Source of the DNA: Pseudomonadaceae bacterium
GTDB lineage: Bacteria > Pseudomonadota > Gammaproteobacteria > Pseudomonadales > Azotimanducaceae
Direction of reading: 5' to 3'
Assembly: GCA_024743175.1 (NCBI GenBank)
Contig: JANSXA010000009.1
Coordinates: 124,001-188,000 of the forward strand
DNA length: 64,000 bases
The position numbers and the translations under genes are program-made. The notes under the pieces were generated by a model. That model was not told the DNA's origin, ran no database searches, and saw only the letters and a list, made by a program, of their open reading frames with translations. Each line of letters begins with the position of its first letter. Position 1 is the stretch's first letter. Shown piece after piece: positions 50,384 to 59,834 of this stretch.

Positions 50384-52466
50384 TCTCGAGCGGGTGCAAC
50401 TGCCCGTCGCGCAGCTCGTACACCCGATCCGCCGCCGCAGCAAACCCCCAGTCATGGGTGACCACAATACGGCTGCAGGTGAGACTGCCGACCAGCGCCT
50501 GAATATGCCTGACACTGTCCTGGTCGAGGTTGGCAGTGCACTCATCCAGAAACAGGTAGTCTGGCTCGCGATACAGCGCGCGTGCCAGCACCAGCCGCTG
50601 CATCTGTCCGGTGGATAAGCCACTACTGAGTTCACCAATCGGGCTGAGATACTGCAGCGGCATCTGCTCAACAACTTCGCGCATCCCCACCATTTCAAGA
50701 CAAGCCAGCACACGCGGTAAGTCAGGTGCTTGAAACAGAGTAATATTTTCCAGAATTGTGCCACTGAAAAAAGTATCCCCCTGCATGACACAGGCACTGA
50801 GGCCGCGCAGGGATTGAACGACTGCACCTTGCACAGGCCGATGGCCCATCAGAACCTGACCCGCAGACGGAGCCACAAAGCCCATCAGCAATTTCAGCAA
50901 TGTCGTTTTTCCGGTGCCTGAATCGCCAACAATGGCAATCCATTGCCCCGGTGAAATCTTAAGATTCGCCTGCTGCAGTAACCAGGGACCGACTTCACTG
51001 TGGCGGAAGGACACAGCATTGAGGGACAGATCGCGCACTTCCCGGTTATCCATCGACGTTGCAACCGCAGCAGTCTCCGCAGCCTGCATCTCAGGTTGCG
51101 CAAACCAGATATCCGCAAGCCGATCAAGATGGGTTGTCATGGCCCGCAGGTTCAGCCACTGGTCAACAAGACTGCGCAGCCGCTCGGTGAAATGGCTGCG
51201 ATAACTTAAAAATGCAAACAACATGCCGACGGTTAAGCTACCTGCAAGCACAGCGTGAGCTGCCAGATAAATCACCGCAATCAACTCTGCGCCAGCCACA
51301 AATATTGCGCCTGTACCGAGACCCAGCTGCGTCTGTTGCAGACCCAGAGCCTGCTGCAGGGTTTTTGCATGCAGGTTCTGCCACTGGGACAAACGCGTGC
51401 TTTCCTGTTGGTACGCTTTGACGTTGAAGATAGACCGGACACTTTCAATCAGGTGCGATTGCTCCTGCGCCTGTGCCACCACAACGCCAAGGGTCTGCTG
51501 ACGCAACCGCCCTACGGCCAGCATCTGTAACAGTAGAAAGATAGTGTGTGTAGCTACAACAACCGTTGCTATCACCGGGTGATAAACAAAAAGTACAACC
51601 AGACTGAGCAGCACCATGACTGCATCCACAAGCATTACAGCCAGGCCCTGGGTAAAAAGCTCGCGTACAGGTTGCAACGACGCAAACCGGGACACCACAT
51701 CACCTACATGGCGGGATTCAAACCAGTCGTTAGGGAGCCGCAGCAGGTGTTGCAACAGATAGCCACCCAGATAGAACGACAGCGTAAATCCCAACCGCAG
51801 ACTCACCAGACCGCGCAGCAAATGTACACCCACGCGTAACAACAGCAACAGACCAAAACCCATACACAACACACTGATCAGCGCCTTGTCACCGCTGAGC
51901 AGAGCATCATCCACTGTCCACTGCACATGCCAGGGCCCCAGCAGTACAAGTACCTGCAATGCCAGCGTCAGTAAGCCCAACAGATAAAGCTGGCCGCGGC
52001 CACGTTGCAATGACCCCCACAGCTGCTTCAACCCCAGACGCGCAGGCGCAGGTTGTGCAGCCATACCCTCAACATCTGGCCAGAGTTCCAGCGCCACGCC
52101 GGTAAATTTTTCACTTATTTCCTGCCAGGAACAGGTTAATCGCCCCAGATTCGGATCGTGGATCACGCATCCTCTGGTGCGAACCGCAACAAGCACTACA
52201 AAGTGATCCATCTGCCAATGCAGGATTGCAGGACGTTTCAGCTGCTTCAGCCCGTCCGGTTCGCAGCGGATACCTCGCGCCTGCAAACCCAGCTGCACAG
52301 CCATCACTCTGATCGATTGCAGCGACAACACCTGCGAGGAGCCCGCAAACTGATGGCGCAATCTGTACAGATCAATGTCTGAGTTGTAGACGTGTGCAAC
52401 CATGGCGAGGCATGCCAGACCACACTCGTTGCGCGTATCCTGCAGGTACACTGGCGGCGTTTTCAT
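50352..52466 (-). CDS. Peptidase-containing bacteriocin ABC exporter (CvaB/RaxB type)
   Basis: Exporter that cleaves double-glycine leaders and pumps the mature peptide out. The 704 residues have an N-terminal C39 peptidase with Gln9, Cys15 (RNECGLACLAMVAHVY), His88 (DHFVVLV) and Asp104 (HDPNLG), so it should be active. Six membrane spans cover about 160-430, then an ATPase with GDSGTGKTT, signature LSTGQ (variant of LSGGQ) and Walker B YLFLDECTANLD. ATG at 52466 overlaps the adaptor stop (ATGA). No precursor peptide lies next to it; the best candidate is at 63352-63585. Confidence 0.92.
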   Translation of the reverse strand: MKTPPVYLQDTRNECGLACLAMVAHVYNSDIDLYRLRHQFAGSSQVLSLQSIRVMAVQLGLQARGIRCEPDGLKQLKRPAILHWQMDHFVVLVAVRTRGCVIHDPNLGRLTCSWQEISEKFTGVALELWPDVEGMAAQPAPARLGLKQLWGSLQRGRGQLYLLGLLTLALQVLVLLGPWHVQWTVDDALLSGDKALISVLCMGFGLLLLLRVGVHLLRGLVSLRLGFTLSFYLGGYLLQHLLRLPNDWFESRHVGDVVSRFASLQPVRELFTQGLAVMLVDAVMVLLSLVVLFVYHPVIATVVVATHTIFLLLQMLAVGRLRQQTLGVVVAQAQEQSHLIESVRSIFNVKAYQQESTRLSQWQNLHAKTLQQALGLQQTQLGLGTGAIFVAGAELIAVIYLAAHAVLAGSLTVGMLFAFLSYRSHFTERLRSLVDQWLNLRAMTTHLDRLADIWFAQPEMQAAETAAVATSMDNREVRDLSLNAVSFRHSEVGPWLLQQANLKISPGQWIAIVGDSGTGKTTLLKLLMGFVAPSAGQVLMGHRPVQGAVVQSLRGLSACVMQGDTFFSGTILENITLFQAPDLPRVLACLEMVGMREVVEQMPLQYLSPIGELSSGLSTGQMQRLVLARALYREPDYLFLDECTANLDQDSVRHIQALVGSLTCSRIVVTHDWGFAAAADRVYELRDGQLHPLEIKNAATQSAG

Positions 52467-53689
52467 AAACGCTGCCAGGCTGCCACCAGCGGCTGCAGCA
52501 GCCAACGCCAGAGTGGCTGCTCCTGAAGTACGATATCAGCTTCAACCGACATTCCAGCCGGCAGCGTATCTATTGCGTCAGGCATTACCTGCACGTCAAC
52601 CCAGGCCCGGTAAATTGGTTGGACCGCATCCGTTACACTGCTGATCTGACGCACAACGCCAATGCCAGCACCAAAACGCTGATAGGGAAAGCCACTGAAG
52701 CGCAGACGCACAGACATACCCGGGGTTACGCGCCCGGCCGCAGTGGAAGGCAGTGCAAGCAGCACCTGATATATTGAATCAGTTTCCCGTACCAGGGTGA
52801 GAACCGATTTGCCAGCGCTGATCTGCTCACCCGCCTGCACCTGCAGATCATCAACTCTGCCCGCAACCGATGCTTTCACCAGCCTGAAATCTTTGCGCTG
52901 CACAGCAGCCAGCTGTTGTTCCAGCTGTAAAACCTCCATGTCGTATTCGGCTTGATGCAACAGCGATCTCTGCTGCTGTAGCGCGATACGCGTTTCCAGA
53001 TCCAGGGCATCTGCTGCGAGCGAGCTTGCAGCCCGACGCGCCAACAGCAGCGTTTCCTCCGCACGAAAGTGCTGCTGGTGACTTTGATCAAGATCACTCT
53101 CACTCAACCAGCCTTGTTGTGCGAGATGCTGTGCTTTCTGCAATTGTCGGCTGGATAGCTCAAGCTGGCGCAACAACATGCGCTTCTGACGACGTGCGCT
53201 GGCTTGTTGTACCTGGTTCGCAACCATCGCGTCTTTTAGTCGACGCTCTTCCAACACCTGTGTTTTGACATATTCCGCACGGGTAGCACGAAGACTGCGC
53301 AATTGTGCCTGTATAGAACGTGCTGCAGTCAGGTTGGCGGAACGTCCACTGAGGTCATGCACAGCCCGGTTCAGGCTGAACAACCGTGCATCCTGCGAAA
53401 CACTATCACCGTTGGCAACCAGCATCTGTGCAACGATCCCGGCTTCCGGCGCGGTAACCACAACGGGTTTCTGCAGCGGTTGAACCTTACCGCCTATGGC
53501 AATTTTTTCAGCGTAGTTAAGCTGAGATAAGAAAAACAGGGCGAGGCATAAGCCCATACCCGTGGCGATAGAGAGCGATGTCAGCCAGGGATGCTGCCAG
53601 GGCAGAATAGTGCCTGCACCCTGTGCCTCGGGTAGCAGAACTATATTACGGAAAAGGCTTGGCTTTGGATCTGGGACCACAAGACACAT
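52463..53689 (-). CDS. HlyD/CvaA-type membrane fusion protein
   Basis: Periplasmic adaptor linking the exporter to an outer-membrane channel such as TolC. The 408 residues have a short cytoplasmic tail (PSLFRNIVLLPEAQG), one membrane helix (about 34-55), a lipoyl half (PVVVTAPEAGIVAQMLVANGDSV), a long coiled-coil hairpin (about 105-260), the second lipoyl half (ASVAGRVDDLQVQAGEQISAGKSVLTLV) and a beta-barrel. The pattern is that of CvaA. ATG at 53689 has no clear ribosome binding site. No TolC gene is in the window. Confidence 0.9.
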   Translation of the reverse strand: MCLVVPDPKPSLFRNIVLLPEAQGAGTILPWQHPWLTSLSIATGMGLCLALFFLSQLNYAEKIAIGGKVQPLQKPVVVTAPEAGIVAQMLVANGDSVSQDARLFSLNRAVHDLSGRSANLTAARSIQAQLRSLRATRAEYVKTQVLEERRLKDAMVANQVQQASARRQKRMLLRQLELSSRQLQKAQHLAQQGWLSESDLDQSHQQHFRAEETLLLARRAASSLAADALDLETRIALQQQRSLLHQAEYDMEVLQLEQQLAAVQRKDFRLVKASVAGRVDDLQVQAGEQISAGKSVLTLVRETDSIYQVLLALPSTAAGRVTPGMSVRLRFSGFPYQRFGAGIGVVRQISSVTDAVQPIYRAWVDVQVMPDAIDTLPAGMSVEADIVLQEQPLWRWLLQPLVAAWQRL

Positions 53690-53764
53690 ACGGCAATTGT
53701 GAAGTTGCCAGCATGTGTCAGGTCACTCAAACAAGATGTAAGCCCGCAGAGGCCATTGACCGGG

Positions 53765-54511
53765 TCAGATCGCCTGTAACCCTGCCAGGAATTCGCTGAT
53801 ACGCTCGGCATTTTTGCCCAGGTCAGACTGCCCGACCCGGGAGACACTGCGTACGTCTACAATGCTGCCGCTACCTTCCGGGCGCACCCGCACAACAACA
53901 TCATCCTTGAAGCCAAACCAGAAGGTTGTATCGGTTGCTTCTACACGGCCGGCGGCTGCATTGGTATCAACAATCTCAAGGCCCATACCTTCAAGCACTG
54001 TCACCGCTCGATTCAGCACTTCGCCCGGCGCTACTTCCGTAATCAAAGACTGGACCTGTGGATAAGCTTCGCGCTGTTGTGCTGCTAACTCATCAGCATT
54101 GTACTCAAGCGGATTTGTACCCGCTCCGCGCAGCGCAACAATTTTGTCGAATGCCGGCGGGTCCTGTGTGTCCGTGGAGATGTTGTGGATCGGCGGTACT
54201 GACTGCGCCTTCATAAACTGAGACCCCATCAGTGCCAGAATGACGACGCTGATGGCGACACCAACCAGAACCGCACTACGCTCGGATGGCAGCTTTTTCG
54301 ATACGCTGACCACAAAGGCGATGATGCCAAGAAAAAATACCGCGGCCGCCAGAACGGTGCCCACCGCCAGAAGCATGAAACCACCTTGGAACCCCCAGAT
54401 GCCCAGCTTCGCGCCTAGTGCACCAAGCGGCAGACAGACCAGGCCGATGACAGCACCGACCAGCAAAGCACTCGCCCACCATTTACGCCCGTTGGCTGTT
54501 GTTTCGTTCAT
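53765..54511 (-). CDS. DUF1499 membrane protein
   Basis: Function unknown. The 248 residues have three predicted membrane helices in the first 95 residues (WWASALLVGAVIGLVCLPLG, GGFMLLAVGTVLAAAVFFLGIIAFVV, SAVLVGVAISVVILALMG) and a C-terminal DUF1499 domain (PAFDKIVALRGAGTNPLEYN, VEATDTTFWFGFKDDVVVRVRPEGSGSIVDVRSVSRVGQSDLGKNAERI). It is between the SDR gene and the exporter on the same strand, but the 75-base gap to the adaptor leaves room for separate expression. Confidence 0.85.
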   Translation of the reverse strand: MNETTANGRKWWASALLVGAVIGLVCLPLGALGAKLGIWGFQGGFMLLAVGTVLAAAVFFLGIIAFVVSVSKKLPSERSAVLVGVAISVVILALMGSQFMKAQSVPPIHNISTDTQDPPAFDKIVALRGAGTNPLEYNADELAAQQREAYPQVQSLITEVAPGEVLNRAVTVLEGMGLEIVDTNAAAGRVEATDTTFWFGFKDDVVVRVRPEGSGSIVDVRSVSRVGQSDLGKNAERISEFLAGLQAI

Positions 54512-54534
54512 GTTCTCTCCAATAGTTCTAATTG

Positions 54535-55311
54535 TTAGGTAATGGTCGAACCGCCGTCGACCACAATGTTCTGACCGGTAGTGAAGGAACCCGCAGCCGA
54601 CGCCAGATAGACTGCAGAGCCGGCAATCTCCTGAGGTTCACCAATGCGTCGCAGGGGATCGCCCTTGGTGCGTTCCTGCAGGATCTCCGGATTCTCCCAC
54701 AAAGCGCGCGCAAAGTCGGTCCTTACCAGGCCGGGTGAAATCGCATTTACGGTAATGTTATGTGGTCCAAGCTCAACCGCCAGATTGCGTACCAGCTGCA
54801 GATCAGCAGCTTTAGATATGCAGTATGCTCCCAATACAGGGCTGCCTTTCAGACCGCCAACGCTGGACACGATGATAATAGAACCAGAACCGCGCTTTAT
54901 CATTTCAGGCGCAACCATCTGCGCAAGCCAATGATTCGACTGGATGTTCACACTGAGAATTTTTTCAAAGGCGTCATCAGGTAGATCCGCCATTGAGCCG
55001 TAGAAGGGATTAACCGCGGCATTACAGACCAGCACGTCAATCCTGCCCAGCTGCGAGCGGGTTTCGTCGACTAATCGCTGTAATTCTTCTTTGCGACCCA
55101 CATTGGCCGGGATCACAATGGCGCCGCCAGGCTGCCCTTCAAGCTCTTCATTAATGGCATCAGCCACTTCCTGACAGACATCCGCCTTACGGCTGGAAAT
55201 CACCACCTGAGCACCCTGCCGTGCCATCTCTTCTGCAATCGCGCGACCAATGCCTTTACTGGAACCGGTGATCAACGCCACCTTGCCGGTCAGATCAAAA
55301 AGCCCTGCCAT
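54535..55311 (-). CDS. Short-chain dehydrogenase/reductase
   Basis: NAD(P)-dependent oxidoreductase of the classical SDR family. The cofactor motif TGSSKGIGRAIAE lies near residue 14, NAAV near 90, catalytic Ser in IVSSVGG and YCISK near residue 155, and ISPGLVRTDFA follows. The C-terminal YLASAAGSFTTGQNIVVDGG is standard. ATG at 55311 (MAGLFDLTGKVALIT) gives 258 residues; an ATG five codons earlier is possible. The substrate is not evident. Confidence 0.9.
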   Translation of the reverse strand: MAGLFDLTGKVALITGSSKGIGRAIAEEMARQGAQVVISSRKADVCQEVADAINEELEGQPGGAIVIPANVGRKEELQRLVDETRSQLGRIDVLVCNAAVNPFYGSMADLPDDAFEKILSVNIQSNHWLAQMVAPEMIKRGSGSIIIVSSVGGLKGSPVLGAYCISKAADLQLVRNLAVELGPHNITVNAISPGLVRTDFARALWENPEILQERTKGDPLRRIGEPQEIAGSAVYLASAAGSFTTGQNIVVDGGSTIT

Positions 55312-55382
55312 ATCTGTTTTCCCCATAGCTGAAATCTTCAGCCGGCAAGGTAAACAGAAAGCTTCAGCAAATGGAAGCCAGC

Positions 55383-55697
55383 TTAGATGTGCACCTTACG
55401 CTGGACGCGTTCGCGGCTCTGGGGACGCCGCATGGGACGCTCATCCAGAGCGACCAGTTCAAGCTTGTGCGCAGCAATGGGTGCACCGTTGGCACGCTCT
55501 GCTTCGCGGGTTTTCTGAAAGTGTGCCAGCTCGGTTTTTTCCAAGATGAAACGTTTGATTTCAGCCTGAGCGTTTACCTCACTGCGAAACGGTCCCTGGT
55601 CGCCTTCGCGTGTCGCAAAGTACCAGGATCCATTCATATGGAAGACCCGGTCAGAGCTGCGGAAGTGGCATTTTTTTTCGTGGTCGTCTTGTCTCAC
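55383..55697 (-). CDS. DUF6316 small protein
   Basis: Protein of 104 residues, function unknown. The central segment, with FRSSDRVFHMNGSWYFATRE and GPFRSEVNAQAEIKRFILE, matches the pattern of small cytoplasmic proteins annotated DUF6316 in marine gammaproteobacteria. The C-terminal part is rich in arginine and probably disordered. GTG start at 55697 with AGAG upstream. Divergent from glyS; they share the 210-base region containing the TGTAAGC palindrome. Confidence 0.65.
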   Translation of the reverse strand: MRQDDHEKKCHFRSSDRVFHMNGSWYFATREGDQGPFRSEVNAQAEIKRFILEKTELAHFQKTREAERANGAPIAAHKLELVALDERPMRRPQSRERVQRKVHI

Positions 55698-55823
55698 GGT
55701 ACTCTCTGATGGTTTGTTTGCGGGTCATGATTCGATCGTTCAGATGCCGAATCTGTGCCCTTCTATCTACCTCGTATTAGAGCAACTATGCCGCCGGGTC
55801 GCTGTGGCGCAGATGTTCACAGA

Positions 55824-55841
55824 TGTAAGCTGATGCTTACA
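55824..55841. promoter_or_regulatory. Perfect inverted repeat TGTAAGC-N4-GCTTACA
   Basis: Seven-base arms flank TGAT, giving an 18-base palindrome between the DUF6316 gene and glyS. No T-run follows, so it looks like an operator for a dimeric regulator and not a terminator. It ends 7 bases before the possible glyS -35. Confidence 0.45.
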
Positions 55842-55847
55842 GCCGGC

Positions 55848-55875
55848 TTAAAAGCGGTCACATTTCAGTTATAGT
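55848..55875 (+). promoter_or_regulatory. Possible glyS promoter
   Basis: TTAAAA (55848-55853) and TATAGT (55870-55875) are 16 bases apart. The -10 is good, the -35 weak. Transcription would start near 55882, leaving a leader of about 26 bases before the glyS GTG; too short for a T-box or glycine riboswitch. Confidence 0.4.
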
Positions 55876-55907
55876 TCGCGCCCGAGCAATATTGAGAAAG
55901 ACCTGCT

Positions 55908-57281
55908 GTGACCGCAAAATCTATGGACGAACTGGTATCGCTGGCTAAACGCCGCGGCTTTATTTTTCAATCCAGCGACATATACGGTGGTTTGCAGGGT
56001 GTATACGACTATGGGCCACTCGGGGTTGAGTTGAAAAACAACCTGAAAGCCGCGTGGTGGCGGGCCATGGTTTACGAACGTGACGACGTGGAAGGCCTTG
56101 ATGCGGCGATTCTGACTAATCCTTTAACGCTCAAATATTCCGGCCACGAGGCGACATTTACCGACCCCATGGTGGATTGCCGCAACTGCAAAAGCCGCTG
56201 GCGGGCAGACCACCTGGAAGGCTCGGCGTGTCCGGGATGCGGTTCCGAAGATCTGACTGAACCCCGACCTTTTAATCTGATGTTTAAAACACAGCTGGGA
56301 CCGGTGGACGACGGCAGTTCATTTGCCTATCTGCGACCGGAAACAGCCCAGGCTATTTTCACTAATTTCAAAAACGTCATGGATGCCACATCACCCAAAC
56401 TGCCGTTTGGAATAGCGCAGATCGGCAAAGCTTTCCGCAACGAAATCACGCCGCGCAACTTTATTTTCAGGGTGCGTGAGTTTGAGCAGATGGAACTGGA
56501 GTTTTTTGTGCGTCCTGGTGAAGACGAGCAGTGGCACGACACCTGGGTAGCCGAACGCCTCAAGTGGTGGGGACAACAGGGCGTAAACGAAAATAATCTG
56601 GAGCTCTACCACGTACCTGCGGATGAACTTGCCCACTACAGCAAAGCCACGGTTGATGTCATGTATCGCTTTCCCCACGGTCTCGAAGAACTGGAAGGCA
56701 TTGCCAACCGTACCGATTTTGATCTGGGCTCGCACAGCAAGAACCAGGATGACCTGAACCTGCACGCCGCAGCAACACCGAACAAAGAGTCCAACTCGCG
56801 ACTTGCCGTGCAGAATCTGGAAACCAAGTCCTGGGAGGTGCCCTTTGTCATTGAACCTTCCGCCGGGGTTGATAGAGGGGTACTTGCCGTGATGAATGAA
56901 GCCTACCGTGTCGAAACCCTTGAGAATGGTTCCGAGCGTACGGTTATGGCGTTTAAGCCACACCTGGCGCCTATCAAAGTGGCCATTCTGCCGCTGAAGC
57001 GCAATCACGACGGCATTGTGACCAAAGCCAAAGGTCTGAAGCGGGAACTACAGGCGCTGGGTCTGGGCCGGATTCTTTATGAAGACACCGGCAACATCGG
57101 TAAAGGCTATCGTCGTCACGATGAAGTGGGCACACCCATGTGTGTCACCGTCGATTTCCAGACCATCGAGGAAGACGACACTGTTACGGTCCGCGATCGT
57201 GACACCATGAGTCAGGAACGAATTGCGTGTGCAGATCTGGCCGCGTATGTGCGCAACAGAATAAGCGAGGCTGAGGTATGA
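55908..57281 (+). CDS. glyS: Glycyl-tRNA synthetase, homodimeric (archaeal/eukaryotic-type)
   Basis: Charges tRNA-Gly with glycine. The 457-residue single-chain enzyme begins [34 protein letters not shown], with class II motifs [25 protein letters not shown] and a C-terminal anticodon-binding domain ([13 protein letters not shown] to [14 protein letters not shown]). A Cys-rich insert ([13 protein letters not shown]) is present near residues 85-110. Most gammaproteobacteria use the unrelated alpha2-beta2 GlyQS. GTG at 55908 or ATG at 55923 could be the start. The stop overlaps the following ACT-domain gene by four bases. Confidence 0.93.
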   Translation: MTAKSMDELVSLAKRRGFIFQSSDIYGGLQGVYDYGPLGVELKNNLKAAWWRAMVYERDDVEGLDAAILTNPLTLKYSGHEATFTDPMVDCRNCKSRWRADHLEGSACPGCGSEDLTEPRPFNLMFKTQLGPVDDGSSFAYLRPETAQAIFTNFKNVMDATSPKLPFGIAQIGKAFRNEITPRNFIFRVREFEQMELEFFVRPGEDEQWHDTWVAERLKWWGQQGVNENNLELYHVPADELAHYSKATVDVMYRFPHGLEELEGIANRTDFDLGSHSKNQDDLNLHAAATPNKESNSRLAVQNLETKSWEVPFVIEPSAGVDRGVLAVMNEAYRVETLENGSERTVMAFKPHLAPIKVAILPLKRNHDGIVTKAKGLKRELQALGLGRILYEDTGNIGKGYRRHDEVGTPMCVTVDFQTIEEDDTVTVRDRDTMSQERIACADLAAYVRNRISEAEV

Positions 57282-57802
57282 GTCGGGCGGTAATCTCAAC
57301 CATCGGGCATGACCGCCCTGGCCTTGTCAGTGATATTACCGCGCTGGCCAGCGCGCTTGAACTGAACATTGAAGACAGCCGCATGACCGTGTTGGGTGGC
57401 GAGTTTGCGGTGCTCATGGCGTTGCAGGGAGAGCCGGAAAAACTGGCTGAATTCAAACAACAGCTTGAAACCCTATGCGCTGGCAACAACCTGGCCCACA
57501 TTTACCGCGACACAGAAACCAGACAGCCTGACCAGTCCGTGCGCCCCTATGTTGCAACAGTGATGGCACTGGACCACCCGGGTATTGTTTACGCCGTTGC
57601 ACAATTTTTCTCCGCGCGACAGATCAATATTCGTGACATGCATACCGACACCCGGCCTGCGGCTCATACGGGCACGCCTATTTTCAACGTCAGTCTGGTC
57701 GCCGAAGTACCGGCAGACGTAAAAGTGCACAGCCTGAAAGCACAGTTTGAGGCGTTCTGCGAAGAAGCCGACCTGGACGGCCAACTGGAGGCTCAGCGCT
57801 GA
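57278..57802 (+). CDS. gcvR: Two-ACT-domain protein similar to GcvR
   Basis: GcvR in E. coli binds glycine and keeps the activator GcvA from inducing the glycine cleavage system. The 174 residues hold two ACT domains: [32 protein letters not shown] (about 5-36) and [27 protein letters not shown] (about 96-122). It is coupled to glyS by ATGA overlap, which fits a role in sensing glycine. No GcvA-type regulator is in the window, so the GcvR assignment is by similarity only. Confidence 0.75.
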   Translation: MSRAVISTIGHDRPGLVSDITALASALELNIEDSRMTVLGGEFAVLMALQGEPEKLAEFKQQLETLCAGNNLAHIYRDTETRQPDQSVRPYVATVMALDHPGIVYAVAQFFSARQINIRDMHTDTRPAAHTGTPIFNVSLVAEVPADVKVHSLKAQFEAFCEEADLDGQLEAQR

Positions 57803-57828
57803 GCACGCGATACTTAATCAGAGGATCT

Positions 57829-59214
57829 CTAGAGCTGTCGCTCAACCGGCAGCCAGGAAAACACCAGTGCTATGAGAGTTTTTGTCCACTTTGCCTTAGG
57901 TTCCCGCACCCTGCGTTGACTGACATGCGCCCAGAACAGCGCACCTTCATCGGTCAAGCCCAGGCACCAACTGTTTTGTGGTGAAGCCACCTGCTGAATT
58001 TCATCAGCCAGCTGGGATGCCACCTGCTGACTGTAAACGACAACGCCGATTTCCGTATTGATAAACGCAGATCGCGGATCAAGATTGTAAGATCCGACAA
58101 AGGCGACCTGTCTATCTAACGCCGCCACTTTGCTGTGCAGACCTGTGGCGGTCTGAGCCGCTTCACTCAGCTCAAACGCCTCACCCAGATGTGCATCAAC
58201 ACGCAGTTCAAACAGCTTCACACCACAGCCCAGCAGCGCATGTCGGTAACGCCTGTATCCGGCATGAGACAATCCGGTATCGTTTGACGCCAGCGAGTTT
58301 GTTACAACCTGAACTTCTACCCCGCGCTGCACCTGTTGAGCCAGACGTTCGACACCATCACCTGATGGTACAAAATAGCCATTCTCGACCAGGATCTGGG
58401 ATTGCGCCTGAGCAGATAATCCAAACAACTTCTGTCGTACCGGTGAGACATAGTCGCCGCTGGGTTCCAGTTTAGACGGCGTATCCGCGAGCACCTCCAC
58501 CGGACAACGGGTCATTCTTTGCGCAAGCTGATCAAATTCCTCGTCTAGAGGTAACTCATCAGCGAGCTCAAAAACGCGTTTATCCCAGGTGGGTAAATCT
58601 GCCAGCAGGTCGGACATGACCAACGGTTTGATACGATGCTTGTGCAGTTCCTGTAAAGGTATGGACCAGCGGCTGTTCCAGAAATCATCAAAGCTGGAGC
58701 AGATGTCCTCAACCGCAGACCCTTCTACCAGCAGGTCTATGTCTCTGAAATTGAACTCTGGATGAGCACCAAAATACTCATTCGACAGATTACGTCCACC
58801 GACAATTGCCCTATTGCCGTCTACCGCAAAAACTTTGTTATGCATTCGGTGGTTAAGACGACTGGCGCCAGACAAAACTTCTGCAATACTGCGTATCGGC
58901 GAATATCTGAATCGATAACGGAAGGGGTTAAACGCACGGATTTCAACATTATCGTAAGCGTTCAGGGCTAACACCCTGCGGTCGTAACCGATGAAATGTA
59001 TATCATCAACAAGCAAACGAACGTGCACGCCACGTTGCGCGGCAAGCAGCAGCTGTTTAATGACGGCAATGCCGACACCATCCCCCGCCCAGATGTAATA
59101 CTGCACGTCAATGCACCGCTCGGCGCGTGCGGCCATGGCCAGGCGTACAAGTAACGCCTGGCGCTCTTCAGCCAGCAATAAAACGCGGGAATCTTTTAGA
59201 TTGGGATCCTGCAC
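57829..59214 (-). CDS. clsC: Cardiolipin synthase C-like phospholipase D protein
   Basis: Transfers a phosphatidyl group to make cardiolipin. The two HKD motifs are complete: HNKVFAVDGNRAIVGGRN near residue 126 and HSKVAALDRQVAFVGSYNLDPRS near 362. The layout (RLNHRMHNK, SYFVP-like VENGYFVPSGDGV, and the C-terminal WLPVERQL resembling E. coli ClsC WLPVEWLL) points to ClsC over ClsA/B; it lacks N-terminal membrane helices. It is 461 residues long. Start is GTG at 59214; an in-frame stop (that of the upstream gene) rules out much extension. Confidence 0.87.
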   Translation of the reverse strand: MQDPNLKDSRVLLLAEERQALLVRLAMAARAERCIDVQYYIWAGDGVGIAVIKQLLLAAQRGVHVRLLVDDIHFIGYDRRVLALNAYDNVEIRAFNPFRYRFRYSPIRSIAEVLSGASRLNHRMHNKVFAVDGNRAIVGGRNLSNEYFGAHPEFNFRDIDLLVEGSAVEDICSSFDDFWNSRWSIPLQELHKHRIKPLVMSDLLADLPTWDKRVFELADELPLDEEFDQLAQRMTRCPVEVLADTPSKLEPSGDYVSPVRQKLFGLSAQAQSQILVENGYFVPSGDGVERLAQQVQRGVEVQVVTNSLASNDTGLSHAGYRRYRHALLGCGVKLFELRVDAHLGEAFELSEAAQTATGLHSKVAALDRQVAFVGSYNLDPRSAFINTEIGVVVYSQQVASQLADEIQQVASPQNSWCLGLTDEGALFWAHVSQRRVREPKAKWTKTLIALVFSWLPVERQL

Positions 59215-59253
59215 ATCACAGCGCTGACTGGCGCCAGCGCTCGACGTTGCTGC

Positions 59254-59658
59254 CTAGTGCGTAATCACTCGAGGCAGCTCTTTAGCCTGGCTGACCCAAC
59301 CACTGACCGTTGCTGCAGAGGGTAGTGAACGGACAAGTTTCTTCTCTTCGTTTACTTCGGCCATTTTTGCCGCCAGGTTTTCAGCATTACGCTGTGCCAG
59401 CTCGGGTACGGTATCTACGCCGGCCGCTTCCAACAACTCTGCATATTCACCACCTACGCCTTTAACCCGGCACAGGTCTGCGTGATTAACAAACTTAAGG
59501 ATCAGGACTGAGCTCATTCCTGAGGCTTCAATGATCGCATTGCGACCGGCTTTGCTCGCGCCTTTTTCCAGCAGCTCTTCACAGCTGTTCACGCCCGCTG
59601 CTGCCAGCTTCTCTGCATACGCTGGTCCTATACCTTCGATAACAGTTATATCGGTCAT
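59254..59658 (-). CDS. Helix-hairpin-helix repeat protein (DUF4332-like)
   Basis: The 134-residue protein holds two HhH repeats: TVIEGIGPAYAEKLAAAGV near residue 5 and CRVKGVGGEYAELLEAAGV near residue 62. These bind DNA non-specifically in other proteins; a role in nucleic acid or protein binding is likely but unproven. ATG at 59658 has AAGGA eight bases upstream. It precedes clsC by 39 bases on the same strand. Confidence 0.8.
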   Translation of the reverse strand: MTDITVIEGIGPAYAEKLAAAGVNSCEELLEKGASKAGRNAIIEASGMSSVLILKFVNHADLCRVKGVGGEYAELLEAAGVDTVPELAQRNAENLAAKMAEVNEEKKLVRSLPSAATVSGWVSQAKELPRVITH

Positions 59659-59834
59659 TATGATGTTCCTTATTGTCTTTCGTTCAGATGCACGCGGCCG
59701 CGACATCTACTTTTTATTTAGCAAGCCTAAGGCCTGCTGAGCGCTCTTTGCAACTTCAAGGCAACTTCACTGCTGCCCCATCGCCAGTGTAAAACGTCTG
59801 CACCAGGCGACTGTAAAAAGCGCGTAACAATCGC

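Noticed and set aside
55882-55907. Glycine riboswitch or T-box before glyS
   Set aside because: The space between the likely transcription start and the GTG is about 26 bases, far too short, and no conserved riboswitch core is seen upstream.
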